Positions 26,790 to 34,946 of a stretch of DNA of 64,000 bases are shown here, piece by piece (the stretch's first letter is position 1; the number at the start of each line of letters is the position of its first letter). Source of the stretch: Paenibacillus polymyxa M1 (GTDB lineage: Bacteria; Bacillota; Bacilli; Paenibacillales; Paenibacillaceae). The translations under genes were made by a program, and so were the position numbers. The stretch lies in the NCBI RefSeq assembly GCF_000237325.1, contig NC_017542.1, positions 4,845,001-4,909,000 of the forward strand, given 5' to 3'. The notes under the pieces are model-generated. The model was not told where the DNA came from. It worked only from the letters and a program-made list of their open reading frames with translations, and did not search any database.

Positions 26790-27659
26790 CTATTTAATCT
26801 TCCGGTATATCTTCTCTACCCGGTCCAGCGGCTCGTAGGAATCACTATAATCGGTGAAATGTATGGATTCCTTGGCCCCAAGCACCAACACACCAAAATG
26901 ACTCAAGCTATCGTAAAACAACCCATGTACGTGGTTGCGAAGTTCATCGTTGAAATAAATCATAACATTCCGGCAAAAAATAACATTGAACTCGTTAAAA
27001 GATCGGTCTGTCGCTAAATTGTGCTCAGCAAAAATGATATTTTTTCGTAAAAAGGGATGAAACATCACCGAATCATACTTGGCTGTATAATATTCAGAGA
27101 ACGATTGTGTGCCCCCAGATTCCAAATAATTTTTGGTATACAGCTTCATTCGGTCGATCCCATATACGCCTTCCTTCGCTTGCTGTAAAGACAGGTTATT
27201 CATATCCGTCGCATAAATACGGGCCTTGTCATATAAGCCTTCCTCATGCAGCAAGATTGCCATAGAATATACTTCCTCACCTGTGGAGCAACCTGCATGC
27301 CAGATTCGGATATACGGATACGTTCGTAAAATAGGAATAATTTTTCGCCTGAAATTTAGAAACAGCTCCGGGTCGCGAAACATCTCGGTCACCGGAATAG
27401 AAAGACTCTGTACCAGCCTATCGAAGGCGCTGCGATCATGCAGCACCTTCTCCTGAAGTCCTGATATCGTGCTTACATTCTCGGACTGCGCATGATAATA
27501 AATACGCCGCTTGATCGAAGGCAGAGCGTAGTTACGAAAATCATAGCCGTACAGCCGATGTATACCTTCCAGCAACAGCTCAATCTCAATCATTTCCCGC
27601 TCATTGTCATTCGATTTCACTTCTTTAGCAGCATTATCCGCCATATCCTTCGATGTCAT
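26790..27659 (-). CDS. CheR-type SAM methyltransferase, RsbM-like
   Basis: 289 residues. A CheR fold: an N-terminal helical domain (about 25-95) and a SAM domain with IWHAGCSTGEEVYSMAI, YATDMNNLSLQQAKEGVY and FNVIFCRNVMIYFN. CheR enzymes methylate glutamates of receptors. In B. cereus a CheR-like protein, RsbM, methylates the RsbK sensor kinase and dampens SigB activity. The gene directly follows the RsbK-like kinase here, which supports the same role. There are no chemotaxis genes nearby. Confidence 0.88.
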   Translation of the reverse strand: MTSKDMADNAAKEVKSNDNEREMIEIELLLEGIHRLYGYDFRNYALPSIKRRIYYHAQSENVSTISGLQEKVLHDRSAFDRLVQSLSIPVTEMFRDPELFLNFRRKIIPILRTYPYIRIWHAGCSTGEEVYSMAILLHEEGLYDKARIYATDMNNLSLQQAKEGVYGIDRMKLYTKNYLESGGTQSFSEYYTAKYDSVMFHPFLRKNIIFAEHNLATDRSFNEFNVIFCRNVMIYFNDELRNHVHGLFYDSLSHFGVLVLGAKESIHFTDYSDSYEPLDRVEKIYRKIK

Positions 27660-27739
27660 AATCTCTCTCCAATTCCTAAATAGGTTTTGCCAGTACCGCT
27701 CTCAATCACGTGTCGTTTTATATTACCCATTTTTTTGGA

Positions 27740-30700
27740 TTACGAATACAACCACACCCGCATTAATGATAAAAGCTGTTCGGTTTGAATCGGTTTTTTT
27801 ACATAATCGGAAGCGCCTGCCTCAATACACTTGGAACGATCATCCTTCATCGCCTTCGCTGTCAGGGCAATAATAGGCAACTTCTCGAATTGTGGCATTA
27901 ACCGAATACGTCGCATCGCTTCATATCCATCCATTTCAGGCATCATCATATCCATCAGCACCAGATCAAAATCTGGCGTCTGTTCAAGCATTTCCAGTGC
28001 TTCCCTTCCATTTTCAGCAAAGGTAACCTCCATACGATAGCTTTCCAGCACACTGGACAGAGCAAATACATTACGAATATCATCGTCTACCAACAATATT
28101 TTTTTGCCTTCAAACAACTCTTCCTTGTTATAAAGCTTCTGCAAAATTTTACGTTTGTCCTCAGGAAGATTGGCCTCCACCCGATGCAGGAACAACGTAG
28201 TCTCATCCAAAAGTCGTTCCGGCGATTTGACATCCTTAATAATAATAGACTCTGCATATTTTCGAAGTTGTGTTTCTTCCTTACTATCCAGATCTTTGCC
28301 TGTATAAATAATGATCGGCAGATCGGTGAGCTGCTCATTTTCCCGAATGCGGTCGAGCAACTCAAAGCCTGTCATGTCACTGAGCATCAGATCCAGTACC
28401 ATGCAGTCATACCGCTGGGTGGCCAGCTCGTTTAGTGCTTCTTTACCTGTCGAGACCGCCGTAATGGCCACATCATCATGGTCGATGAGCTCAATAATGG
28501 ACTTGCGCTGATTATCGTCATCCTCGACCACAAGGAGGCGTTTTACCATTTGGTCCGTATACGATTTTATGTGTGAAAATGCCTTATCCAGACTCTCCTT
28601 CGAAGAAGGCTTTTTGAGATAGGCAATCGCGCCCATCATCAAGCCCTGCTTCACATCATCAATGACCGAAATCACATGTACTGGAATATGACGTGTCGAT
28701 GAGTTTCCTTTCAGCTCGCCCAAAATGGACCAGCCATCCATCACTGGTAACTGAATATCTAATATAATAGCGTCCGGCAGATAAGAATGAGCCATGTTTA
28801 GCCCATCGTCTCCTTTGAGAGCGATCAGCGCCTTAAAGCCTCGGCTATGGGCCATGTCATACAAAATATTAGCAAAATTAATATCATCCTCAATAATCAG
28901 CAACACTTTATCCTGCGGGGTAATCTCGTTTCGGTCATCACCCGGATGTATGTCCTCTACTCCGCTCTTCGCAGGCATCTGATATACAGGTAAGCGTTCA
29001 GCAGGCATAATCATTGGAAGATCTGCTTCCACTGAAGCAGCGACACCCTCATAATCCGGATGTACATCTGTACTGTCAAACGCCTCTCTCGAATGAGACT
29101 CCATATTCTTTTCGGTAGGCGTTTGTTCCGGCAAATACAGTGTGAAGCAACTGCCCTGTCCCTGCTCGGACTCGACTGTAATGGCACCGCCCAACAATTT
29201 GGAAAGCTCACGGCTGATCGACAGCCCCAGCCCTGTTCCCCCGTATTTCCGGCTAGTCGTACCGTCTACCTGCTGAAAGGCTTCGAAAATCAGATCTGTT
29301 TTGTCTGAAGCAATTCCGATGCCTGTATCACGTACAGATAGAGCCAGATAGGATTTTCGTGAATCTAACATATCTGGAAGCTGCTCTCCGTTTGCCCGAG
29401 ATACCTTGAAACGAATAGAGCCTTCGGTGGTGAACTTGAACGCATTGGACAGCAAGTTACGTAAAATTTGTTTGAGACGATAACCGTCACTAATAATGGC
29501 ATCTGGCAAGTTCTCTTCAATTTCGGTATGCAGTTGAAGCTCACGTTTGGCTGCGACCGGAGCAAAATTCTGTTCAACAAACAGCTCCAACTCCTCCAAA
29601 TGGACCGTTTCATGATTAATATCCATTTTTCCAGCATCCACTTTGGATAAATCCAGAATTTCATCAATCATTTTCAACAAATCCGCGCCTGACATATAAA
29701 TGGTTTGTGCATATTCCACCTGTTTGGGCTTGAGATTGCCTTCCTTGTTCTCAGACAGTAGCTGAGAAAGAATGAGCAAGCTATTTAGCGGAGTACGCAG
29801 TTCATGCGACATATTGGCCAAAAACTCGGATTTGTATTTGCTTGTGATCCCAAGCTGCATCGCCTGTTGCTCCAACTGGGCTCGTGCACGTTCGATCTCA
29901 TCGTTCTTTTCTTCCACTTCTCGAACCTGTTCTTCCAGTGCTCTCGTTTTGGCAATCAGTTCAGTATTAAAATGCTCCAATTCTTCCTGCTGACGCTGTA
30001 ACAATTCCTCGGAACGCTTAAGCTCCTCTGTTTGCTGCTCCAAATTCTCGTTGGAACGCTTGAGTTCTTCTTGCTGAGTTTGCAGCTCTTCAGACTGGCA
30101 TTGCAATTCCTCGGTAAGTGCTTGTGATTCGCGCAGCAATTGCTCAACCCGCATCCGTCCCCTGATGTTATTCAAAATGATCCCCAAGCTCTCCATTAGC
30201 TGAGCAAACAGCTTCGTTTCCAGATCACTGAAGCGATCCAGTGACGCTATTTCTACGGCACCAATGCATTCATCCTCGAACAAAATAGGGAAAATCATAA
30301 TTCCCACGGGCTTACTTTCTCCTAAGGCGGAGCCAATGGACAAGTATCCTTCAGGCGCCTCTGTAACCAAGATCGGCTTACGATCCAGAACACACTGTCC
30401 AAGCAAACCTTCGCCCACTTGGATAACGTCTCTGATCGAGCCTTCGCCAGTCACCTTTGCATAGGAGCCATACAACTTGAATCGGTGGTCTTCTACATCT
30501 TTTCCTTGCAGGTAGATGGCTCCGTAACTGCCTCCCAGGATGGGCGTAAACTCACTAATGAACATCTGAGCAACCTGCTCCAGTGAATTCACACCACGAA
30601 ACAGCTCAGTCAACCGAGCAGTATTGGCATTAAGCCAGGTTTGATCCTTCTGCGTTTGAAGGACGGAATGCTCGAATTTCCTTTTTTCATCCAGGTCTCC

Positions 30701-31456
30701 AGCCAATTGTTGAAACACACGAGCAACCTCTCCGATTTCATCTTTGGAGGCCACACTCATCCGGCTGATAGCCCTGTACTTTCCCTTGCCAAAGCCACTC
30801 ATCATGAGGTTAACAGTATTTAGACCTTTGGCAATGCTCGGGAGCACCCACAAAATAACCAGTAAGCCCATGATCAGACCGGCCGCCATCAGGATTGTAG
30901 TAATCTGCACAGATTCCTCATAAGCCAGATTGGCCTGCTTCATATCGTTATCAATTTCCCGGTCTTGAAAAACAGCAAGGGTATTAATGCTGTCCATTGC
31001 CTCCTCTTGAGCAGGCAGACCCGTGCTATTACGGAAAGCATTAGCTTCCTCAATACGATCTTGCTCCAATAAGGAAACGAGTCTCTCTTCATAGTTTAGG
31101 AAATCTTTCCAGGCAACAGCCACCCGGTCAATCTGCTGTTGCTCTTCACTCGTACCGGGATCCGTTTGCAGACTAGCCAGAACTTTTGTTCCAGTAGCAG
31201 AGATATCATCCATCTCGCGCTTGGCCTCGCCGACAGAGGAGCCTGGATTCAAGATCAGATTGGCCATCACTTTAGCCATATCGTTCACCTGTCCGCGTAT
31301 AGCTGTTGTTTTCCGGACCTTCACATATCGTTCTTGATAAACCTGGTTCAGCTGTTCATTCAGGCTCCCCATCCGGTCATAGCTGATTAGCGTCAGCACA
31401 AGGAGGATCGCCATAAGCGATCCAAAGCCAATCAGCAGTTTATTTCTGATTTTCAT
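27740..31456 (-). CDS. RsbK-like hybrid sensor kinase with three receivers
   Basis: 1238 residues. Membrane segment 8-26, an extracellular four-helix/CHASE3-like sensor (30-185), membrane segment 187-207, HAMP (208-262), GAF (about 285-430), a Gln/Glu/Leu-rich coiled coil (435-545), HisKA with His551 in ANMSHELRTPLNS, HATPase (about 665-785), then three receivers (about 850-965, 975-1095, 1117-1236) with VLDLML, ILDIQL and LMDMMMPEMDG sites. In B. cereus the CHASE3-GAF hybrid kinase RsbK activates the PP2C phosphatase RsbY. The start overlaps the RsbY-like gene by 17 bases. Three C-terminal receivers are more than I recall in RsbK. Confidence 0.9.
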   Translation of the reverse strand: MKIRNKLLIGFGSLMAILLVLTLISYDRMGSLNEQLNQVYQERYVKVRKTTAIRGQVNDMAKVMANLILNPGSSVGEAKREMDDISATGTKVLASLQTDPGTSEEQQQIDRVAVAWKDFLNYEERLVSLLEQDRIEEANAFRNSTGLPAQEEAMDSINTLAVFQDREIDNDMKQANLAYEESVQITTILMAAGLIMGLLVILWVLPSIAKGLNTVNLMMSGFGKGKYRAISRMSVASKDEIGEVARVFQQLAGDLDEKRKFEHSVLQTQKDQTWLNANTARLTELFRGVNSLEQVAQMFISEFTPILGGSYGAIYLQGKDVEDHRFKLYGSYAKVTGEGSIRDVIQVGEGLLGQCVLDRKPILVTEAPEGYLSIGSALGESKPVGIMIFPILFEDECIGAVEIASLDRFSDLETKLFAQLMESLGIILNNIRGRMRVEQLLRESQALTEELQCQSEELQTQQEELKRSNENLEQQTEELKRSEELLQRQQEELEHFNTELIAKTRALEEQVREVEEKNDEIERARAQLEQQAMQLGITSKYKSEFLANMSHELRTPLNSLLILSQLLSENKEGNLKPKQVEYAQTIYMSGADLLKMIDEILDLSKVDAGKMDINHETVHLEELELFVEQNFAPVAAKRELQLHTEIEENLPDAIISDGYRLKQILRNLLSNAFKFTTEGSIRFKVSRANGEQLPDMLDSRKSYLALSVRDTGIGIASDKTDLIFEAFQQVDGTTSRKYGGTGLGLSISRELSKLLGGAITVESEQGQGSCFTLYLPEQTPTEKNMESHSREAFDSTDVHPDYEGVAASVEADLPMIMPAERLPVYQMPAKSGVEDIHPGDDRNEITPQDKVLLIIEDDINFANILYDMAHSRGFKALIALKGDDGLNMAHSYLPDAIILDIQLPVMDGWSILGELKGNSSTRHIPVHVISVIDDVKQGLMMGAIAYLKKPSSKESLDKAFSHIKSYTDQMVKRLLVVEDDDNQRKSIIELIDHDDVAITAVSTGKEALNELATQRYDCMVLDLMLSDMTGFELLDRIRENEQLTDLPIIIYTGKDLDSKEETQLRKYAESIIIKDVKSPERLLDETTLFLHRVEANLPEDKRKILQKLYNKEELFEGKKILLVDDDIRNVFALSSVLESYRMEVTFAENGREALEMLEQTPDFDLVLMDMMMPEMDGYEAMRRIRLMPQFEKLPIIALTAKAMKDDRSKCIEAGASDYVKKPIQTEQLLSLMRVWLYS

Positions 31457-32624
31457 GCAAGCTCTCTCCCTCTTTCAATGAAATCCAGATCAGGCACTTA
31501 TCATCATCGCGATCCTGCAGTCCCCCGTCATTACGAAAAAATGCATCCAGCATCGCTTCTTCATTCCATTCCTCATACTTACGCAGACAGGCAGTCAGAT
31601 ACTCCAATTGTTCCTCATATTCACCTTCTACCGCCTCCAGCAAGCCATCTGTATACAAAGCGATATGCCCAGTTCCTTCGTAATAAATCGTGTGCATCTC
31701 TGCATCAATTTTATCAAACAATCCGACCGGGCTACACGCACGGTCTAATTTGGTTATACTGCCATCCTGATTGAACAGCAAGCCAGGAGGATGCCCTGCA
31801 TTTACATAGTCAATTCGCCGTGAACGAGTATCAATCACCATATAAATCGCCGTAAAATAATACTGTACCAGTTGCTTGCCCAAATCCAGTTGATTAAAAC
31901 GACGATTCAGCTCTTGTATGACCTTCTCCGGCTCCACAAACGTGGTCACCGTATCCTTGAGTACAGACGCAATGAACATGCAAAACAGAGAAGAAGAAAT
32001 GCCATGGCCCATCATATCGAGCAAAATGATGGCATATCTCCCTTCCCCTAGCGGATACCATGAATATAAATCCCCCGCCAGTTCAAAGGAAGGCTGGTAC
32101 AGTGCATTCGCTTGCAGCATCGGGTCCTGAATGGCAGGACTCAGCACCGCCTGCTGCACCATCGCAGCCAGCTTCAATTCATCCTGGATTCGCTGATCCC
32201 GGTCCTTATGCCAGTCCTTTTCCTGCTTGAGACGCAAGGCAGAACGAATACGAGCCATTAGCTCTACCTTGTTAATCGGCTTCGTGACATAATCGACGGC
32301 TCCCACATCCAAGGCTTCGGCCAATTTTTTAGAATCGCCTACAGCGGTAACCATAATAATCGGAATATCTTTTAAATGTTCATATTCCTGCACAATACTG
32401 CAAGCCTCAATGCCGTCCATTTCAGGCATCATCATATCCAGCAGCACCAAATCAATATCCGAAGGACGGGGCCGGAGACTAATGGTACGGTCGCCGATTC
32501 CCAGATGCTCCAGCATTTCTGCGGCCGAGCTGGCAGAGATTACATCGCGATAATTTTCTTTTTTTAGTATTTCACGAATAATAATGACATTCGTTGGATT
32601 ATCGTCAACAATTAGAATTCTCAT
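31440..32624 (-). CDS. Receiver-PP2C serine phosphatase, RsbY-like
   Basis: 394 residues. N-terminal receiver (about 2-130, phospho-Asp63 in LLDMMMPEMDG) and a C-terminal SpoIIE/PP2C phosphatase domain (about 170-385). Metal-binding motifs: ELAGDLYSW, ILLDMMGHGISSSL, NAGHPPGLL, LYTDGLLEA and DDDKCLIW. When its receiver is phosphorylated it should dephosphorylate RsbV and so release SigB, as RsbY does in B. cereus. First gene of the seven-gene module; overlaps the kinase gene. Confidence 0.92.
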   Translation of the reverse strand: MRILIVDDNPTNVIIIREILKKENYRDVISASSAAEMLEHLGIGDRTISLRPRPSDIDLVLLDMMMPEMDGIEACSIVQEYEHLKDIPIIMVTAVGDSKKLAEALDVGAVDYVTKPINKVELMARIRSALRLKQEKDWHKDRDQRIQDELKLAAMVQQAVLSPAIQDPMLQANALYQPSFELAGDLYSWYPLGEGRYAIILLDMMGHGISSSLFCMFIASVLKDTVTTFVEPEKVIQELNRRFNQLDLGKQLVQYYFTAIYMVIDTRSRRIDYVNAGHPPGLLFNQDGSITKLDRACSPVGLFDKIDAEMHTIYYEGTGHIALYTDGLLEAVEGEYEEQLEYLTACLRKYEEWNEEAMLDAFFRNDGGLQDRDDDKCLIWISLKEGESLHENQK

Positions 32625-32651
32625 TGCTCTCTCCTTATCTGTAACCCATGT

Positions 32652-32678
32652 ATTATACTATACCTGCTTAGGGGGCAA
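32652..32678 (-). promoter_or_regulatory. Possible sigma-A promoter of the signalling genes
   Basis: Minus strand: TTGCCC (32673-32678), 15 bases, TATAAT (32652-32657), 27 bases before the ATG. The -10 is perfect but the spacer is short, so the -35 may be a different hexamer. Confidence 0.35.
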
Positions 32679-32719
32679 CACCCTTGTTGATTGGAAATAG
32701 CGTTTCCGTAAGCAGGCGT

Positions 32720-32777
32720 TCCAAAAACATAGATAAGGAATGAGGCTGAAGCCCCATTCCTTATCTATGTTTTTGGA
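32720..32777. terminator. Long perfect hairpin between yflT-type gene and rsbY-type gene
   Basis: A 23-base arm (32720-32742, TCCAAAAACATAGATAAGG...) pairs perfectly with 32755-32777; an inner GGC-TGAA-GCC extends it. Termination of the yflT-type transcript is the likely role, although the T runs lie inside the stem. A separate short hairpin GGAAA-TAGCG-TTTCC lies just to the left. Confidence 0.6.
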
Positions 32778-32859
32778 GGACCCGCGAAACACTTGTGCTG
32801 CGGCCAACATCCTCTTTTTCAAATCTAAGCTTGTTTGATCCTATGATGAGCTGGAAATA

Positions 32860-33201
32860 TCACGCTTTTTTCGCAATAACCAGCACTTTACCCTGATCTA
32901 ATTCTTTTTCATAAAAATCTGCTTCCGTATCTGTAAAACCCAAGGAAGTGATTTTAGCACGAAGCTCATCGCCACGGGAACGGAACAAATTCGCTAATGA
33001 GTCGAAAACGCCTTCTTCCTTAATCCCGATTTCCTTGGCAGCCACCGTATCGGCGATACGATCCGTCCGATCCTGATCATGAGCGAGCACGAACACATCC
33101 TCATAACGATAGCCCGTGTTACGCAACTCATTCACAGCTTCAACGGCTTGTACACCGTTCTCTACCACCTTGGCATAAGATTTATGATTGGTCTGATTCA
33201 T
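32860..33201 (-). CDS. YflT-type general stress protein (GSP17M)
   Basis: 113 residues from the ATG 10 bases past AAGGAG. A single YflT domain: VVENGVQAVEAVNELRNTGYRYEDVFVLAHD and a C-terminal YEKELDQGKVLVIAKK. In Bacillus these are heat- and stress-induced proteins under sigma-B; the function is unknown. It stands next to the sigma-B module and has a sigma-B-like promoter 39 bases upstream of the start. Confidence 0.9.
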   Translation of the reverse strand: MNQTNHKSYAKVVENGVQAVEAVNELRNTGYRYEDVFVLAHDQDRTDRIADTVAAKEIGIKEEGVFDSLANLFRSRGDELRAKITSLGFTDTEADFYEKELDQGKVLVIAKKA

Positions 33202-33239
33202 GTTTCTCACGCTCCTTTAAGGATTGACTTCTCTGACTA

Positions 33240-33265
33240 TTACACTTCATTCATCCATTTGAAAC
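33240..33265 (-). promoter_or_regulatory. Candidate sigma-B promoter of the yflT-type gene
   Basis: Minus strand: GTTTCA (33260-33265), 14 bases, GTGTAA (33240-33245). Confidence 0.5.
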
Positions 33266-33297
33266 TTCCATATGATGTCACGCCTTGAAAAAATCGA

Positions 33298-33816
33298 TCA
33301 CCACTCCGTTTCATCAAAAAACTCAACATACTTCGGCTTATCAGACGTCTTATCCGTAAACACTTTGATCGCACGCTGCCCGCGTACATATACTTCTCCG
33401 TCTTCTGCCGTAAATTGCGAGCCGCCTAGCGCCTGATCCAGCGTTTTCCGTTGCAGTGGCAGCCACTTATCATTCACTTTGATTCGACCGGCAGCAGGAT
33501 CTACATGCACATAAGAGACGACGTCATCACGCATACCTACCACGACATCCGGATATTGATATTCTGTAGAAAGCAGCAGCATATCCTTCTTGACTCGAAG
33601 TGGCTTGCCCAGTTTTTTTAATACATCCGCACGAGTATCATCCAGAGATATGCCATTTAAGGTCTGAAAATCAGCTGGCACAGCATGTGGAGCAGTTATC
33701 GTCTGAACAGCCCTTACCATATGCCCCGCTGTCTGCGGGGAGACGGTTTGCTGAACCGTATCCTGTCCGGAAAAGGGAGTGAGCAAACCAGCGGCTAGTA
33801 GTAATGTCTTCATCAT
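33298..33816 (-). CDS. Secreted hypothetical protein, 172 residues
   Basis: Starts at ATG after AAAGGGTGAG. A short hydrophobic N-terminus (MMKTLLLAAGLLTPFSG) looks like a signal peptide. The mature part has a motif LNGISLDDTRADVLKKLGKPLRVKKD, the kind of SmpA/BLIP-like or DUF4309-like domain that reads LGxP, followed by short strands. No enzyme motif. It follows the DUF948 gene after 50 bases and is probably cotranscribed. Confidence 0.65.
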   Translation of the reverse strand: MMKTLLLAAGLLTPFSGQDTVQQTVSPQTAGHMVRAVQTITAPHAVPADFQTLNGISLDDTRADVLKKLGKPLRVKKDMLLLSTEYQYPDVVVGMRDDVVSYVHVDPAAGRIKVNDKWLPLQRKTLDQALGGSQFTAEDGEVYVRGQRAIKVFTDKTSDKPKYVEFFDETEW

Positions 33817-33866
33817 AATTCTCACCCTTTCAATGAATTTCCAATAGTTTACGGTTCAGCACTATA

Positions 33867-34388
33867 CTACTGACGCATTTTCTGCCACACCCCAGCAGCG
33901 ATGTCTACATAACCCAGCCAGTTCTTAGCCGGCTTGCCCGCAGGTTCCCCATAAGTGGCATTGTAGCTCTGAACCGTCCGCTCTGTTGCAGTCAAAGGTC
34001 TGTTCGAAACCGTTGACTTGATTGCCTTCTCCGTTCCGGAAGTGCTGCTCGCAGTGCTTCGCGATTTCTGAAGCCGTGTCATTAACGCTGTTGAAGCCTG
34101 CTTGGCGGCCAGCGTCACTTCACTAAGTACCTCCCCCAGGTTTTTAACCGACTCCATCACTGGTTCCACTTGCTTCAATTTATGATCAACATCTGCGGTG
34201 ATGTCATTTGCATGTCGAACCGTTTGTTTTACTTCATAACTCAGTTCATCGACTGTCTTTTGTACTTCCTGCAAGGTTTGAGTCACCTTATCCAGAGAAC
34301 CTTGGGCTGCTTTCAAAGTCTTAATAAGGTAAATAACGAGAACGGCAAATGCGATAGCAATAATAAAAATGCTGACCTGTGTTAACAT
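33867..34388 (-). CDS. DUF948 (YtxG-like) stress protein
   Basis: 173 residues. One N-terminal membrane segment (about 5-25) and a long coiled coil (LDKVTQTLQEVQKTVDELS ... ANDITADVDHKLKQVEPV), then a Ser/Thr-rich tail. This is DUF948, as in B. subtilis YtxG, whose operon ytxGHJ is sigma-B dependent. A well-formed sigma-B-like promoter lies 52 bases upstream. Confidence 0.87.
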   Translation of the reverse strand: MLTQVSIFIIAIAFAVLVIYLIKTLKAAQGSLDKVTQTLQEVQKTVDELSYEVKQTVRHANDITADVDHKLKQVEPVMESVKNLGEVLSEVTLAAKQASTALMTRLQKSRSTASSTSGTEKAIKSTVSNRPLTATERTVQSYNATYGEPAGKPAKNWLGYVDIAAGVWQKMRQ

Positions 34389-34439
34389 AGCGTAACCTCT
34401 CTTTCGTCTTTCACGATGATGTTTATGATTACTGCATAG

Positions 34440-34465
34440 TTACCCTCTACATTCGGACACGAAAC
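34440..34465 (-). promoter_or_regulatory. Candidate sigma-B promoter of the DUF948 gene
   Basis: Minus strand: GTTTCG (34460-34465), 14 bases, GGGTAA (34440-34445). The best match of the set to GTTT-N14-GGGTA. Confidence 0.6.
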
Positions 34466-34504
34466 AACGTCCAGACTGGTAGCTCCTTGTGCTCCAATCG
34501 TTAT

Positions 34505-34530
34505 GATTCACAGGCCCTTGCATCGTTTAA
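34505..34530 (+). promoter_or_regulatory. Possible sigma-B promoter of the DUF1328 gene
   Basis: GATTCA (34505-34510), 14 bases, GTTTAA (34525-34530). The -10 is poor and the gene is 120 bases away, so this is tentative. Confidence 0.3.
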
Positions 34531-34649
34531 AACACCATATAATGATGGCACAGCCACGCTTAATCTGTAGAAGTCACCGTCATCTGCTACCACGCTCGAT
34601 CAGGGCGCGAGTATGCCACATTATATACAATCAAAGGAGGATACAGAAC

Positions 34650-34817
34650 ATGCTGAAATGGTCGGCTTTATTCTTAGTTTTTGCTGTGATCGCCGGGATT
34701 TTAGGTTTTTTTGGTATCGTCGTCTCCGTAGCCGCTACAATCGCCAAAATGTTATTTGTACTATTTTTGGTGTTATTCGTTATTTCACTCTTTACCGGAA
34801 GAAAACGAGCCTCATAG
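34650..34817 (+). CDS. DUF1328 small membrane protein
   Basis: 55 residues, ATG with AAAGGAGG 8 bases upstream. Two hydrophobic helices, [20 protein letters not shown] and [20 protein letters not shown], and the end TGRKRAS match DUF1328, small stress-linked membrane proteins found next to YtxH/CsbD genes. Function unknown. Confidence 0.85.
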   Translation: MLKWSALFLVFAVIAGILGFFGIVVSVAATIAKMLFVLFLVLFVISLFTGRKRAS

Positions 34818-34863
34818 GCATTGGATGATTGCTACGCCCAAAAGTGTTATGTATCATATGCTT

Positions 34864-34920
34864 ATCAAAAAAGGATGTTCCCACCCTGGTCAACAGAGTT
34901 GTGGAACATCCTTTTTTGAT
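34864..34920. terminator. Bidirectional terminator
   Basis: An 18-base perfect inverted repeat: ATCAAAAAAGGATGTTCC (34864-34881) and its complement (34903-34920), with T runs on both strands, between convergent genes. Confidence 0.92.
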
Positions 34921-34946
34921 GCAACTTTTAACAGTGAACGGCGTTA

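Noticed and set aside
26790..27659. CheR-like gene as part of a chemotaxis cluster
   Set aside because: No cheA, cheB, cheW or receptor gene in the window; position between sigma-B regulators fits RsbM.
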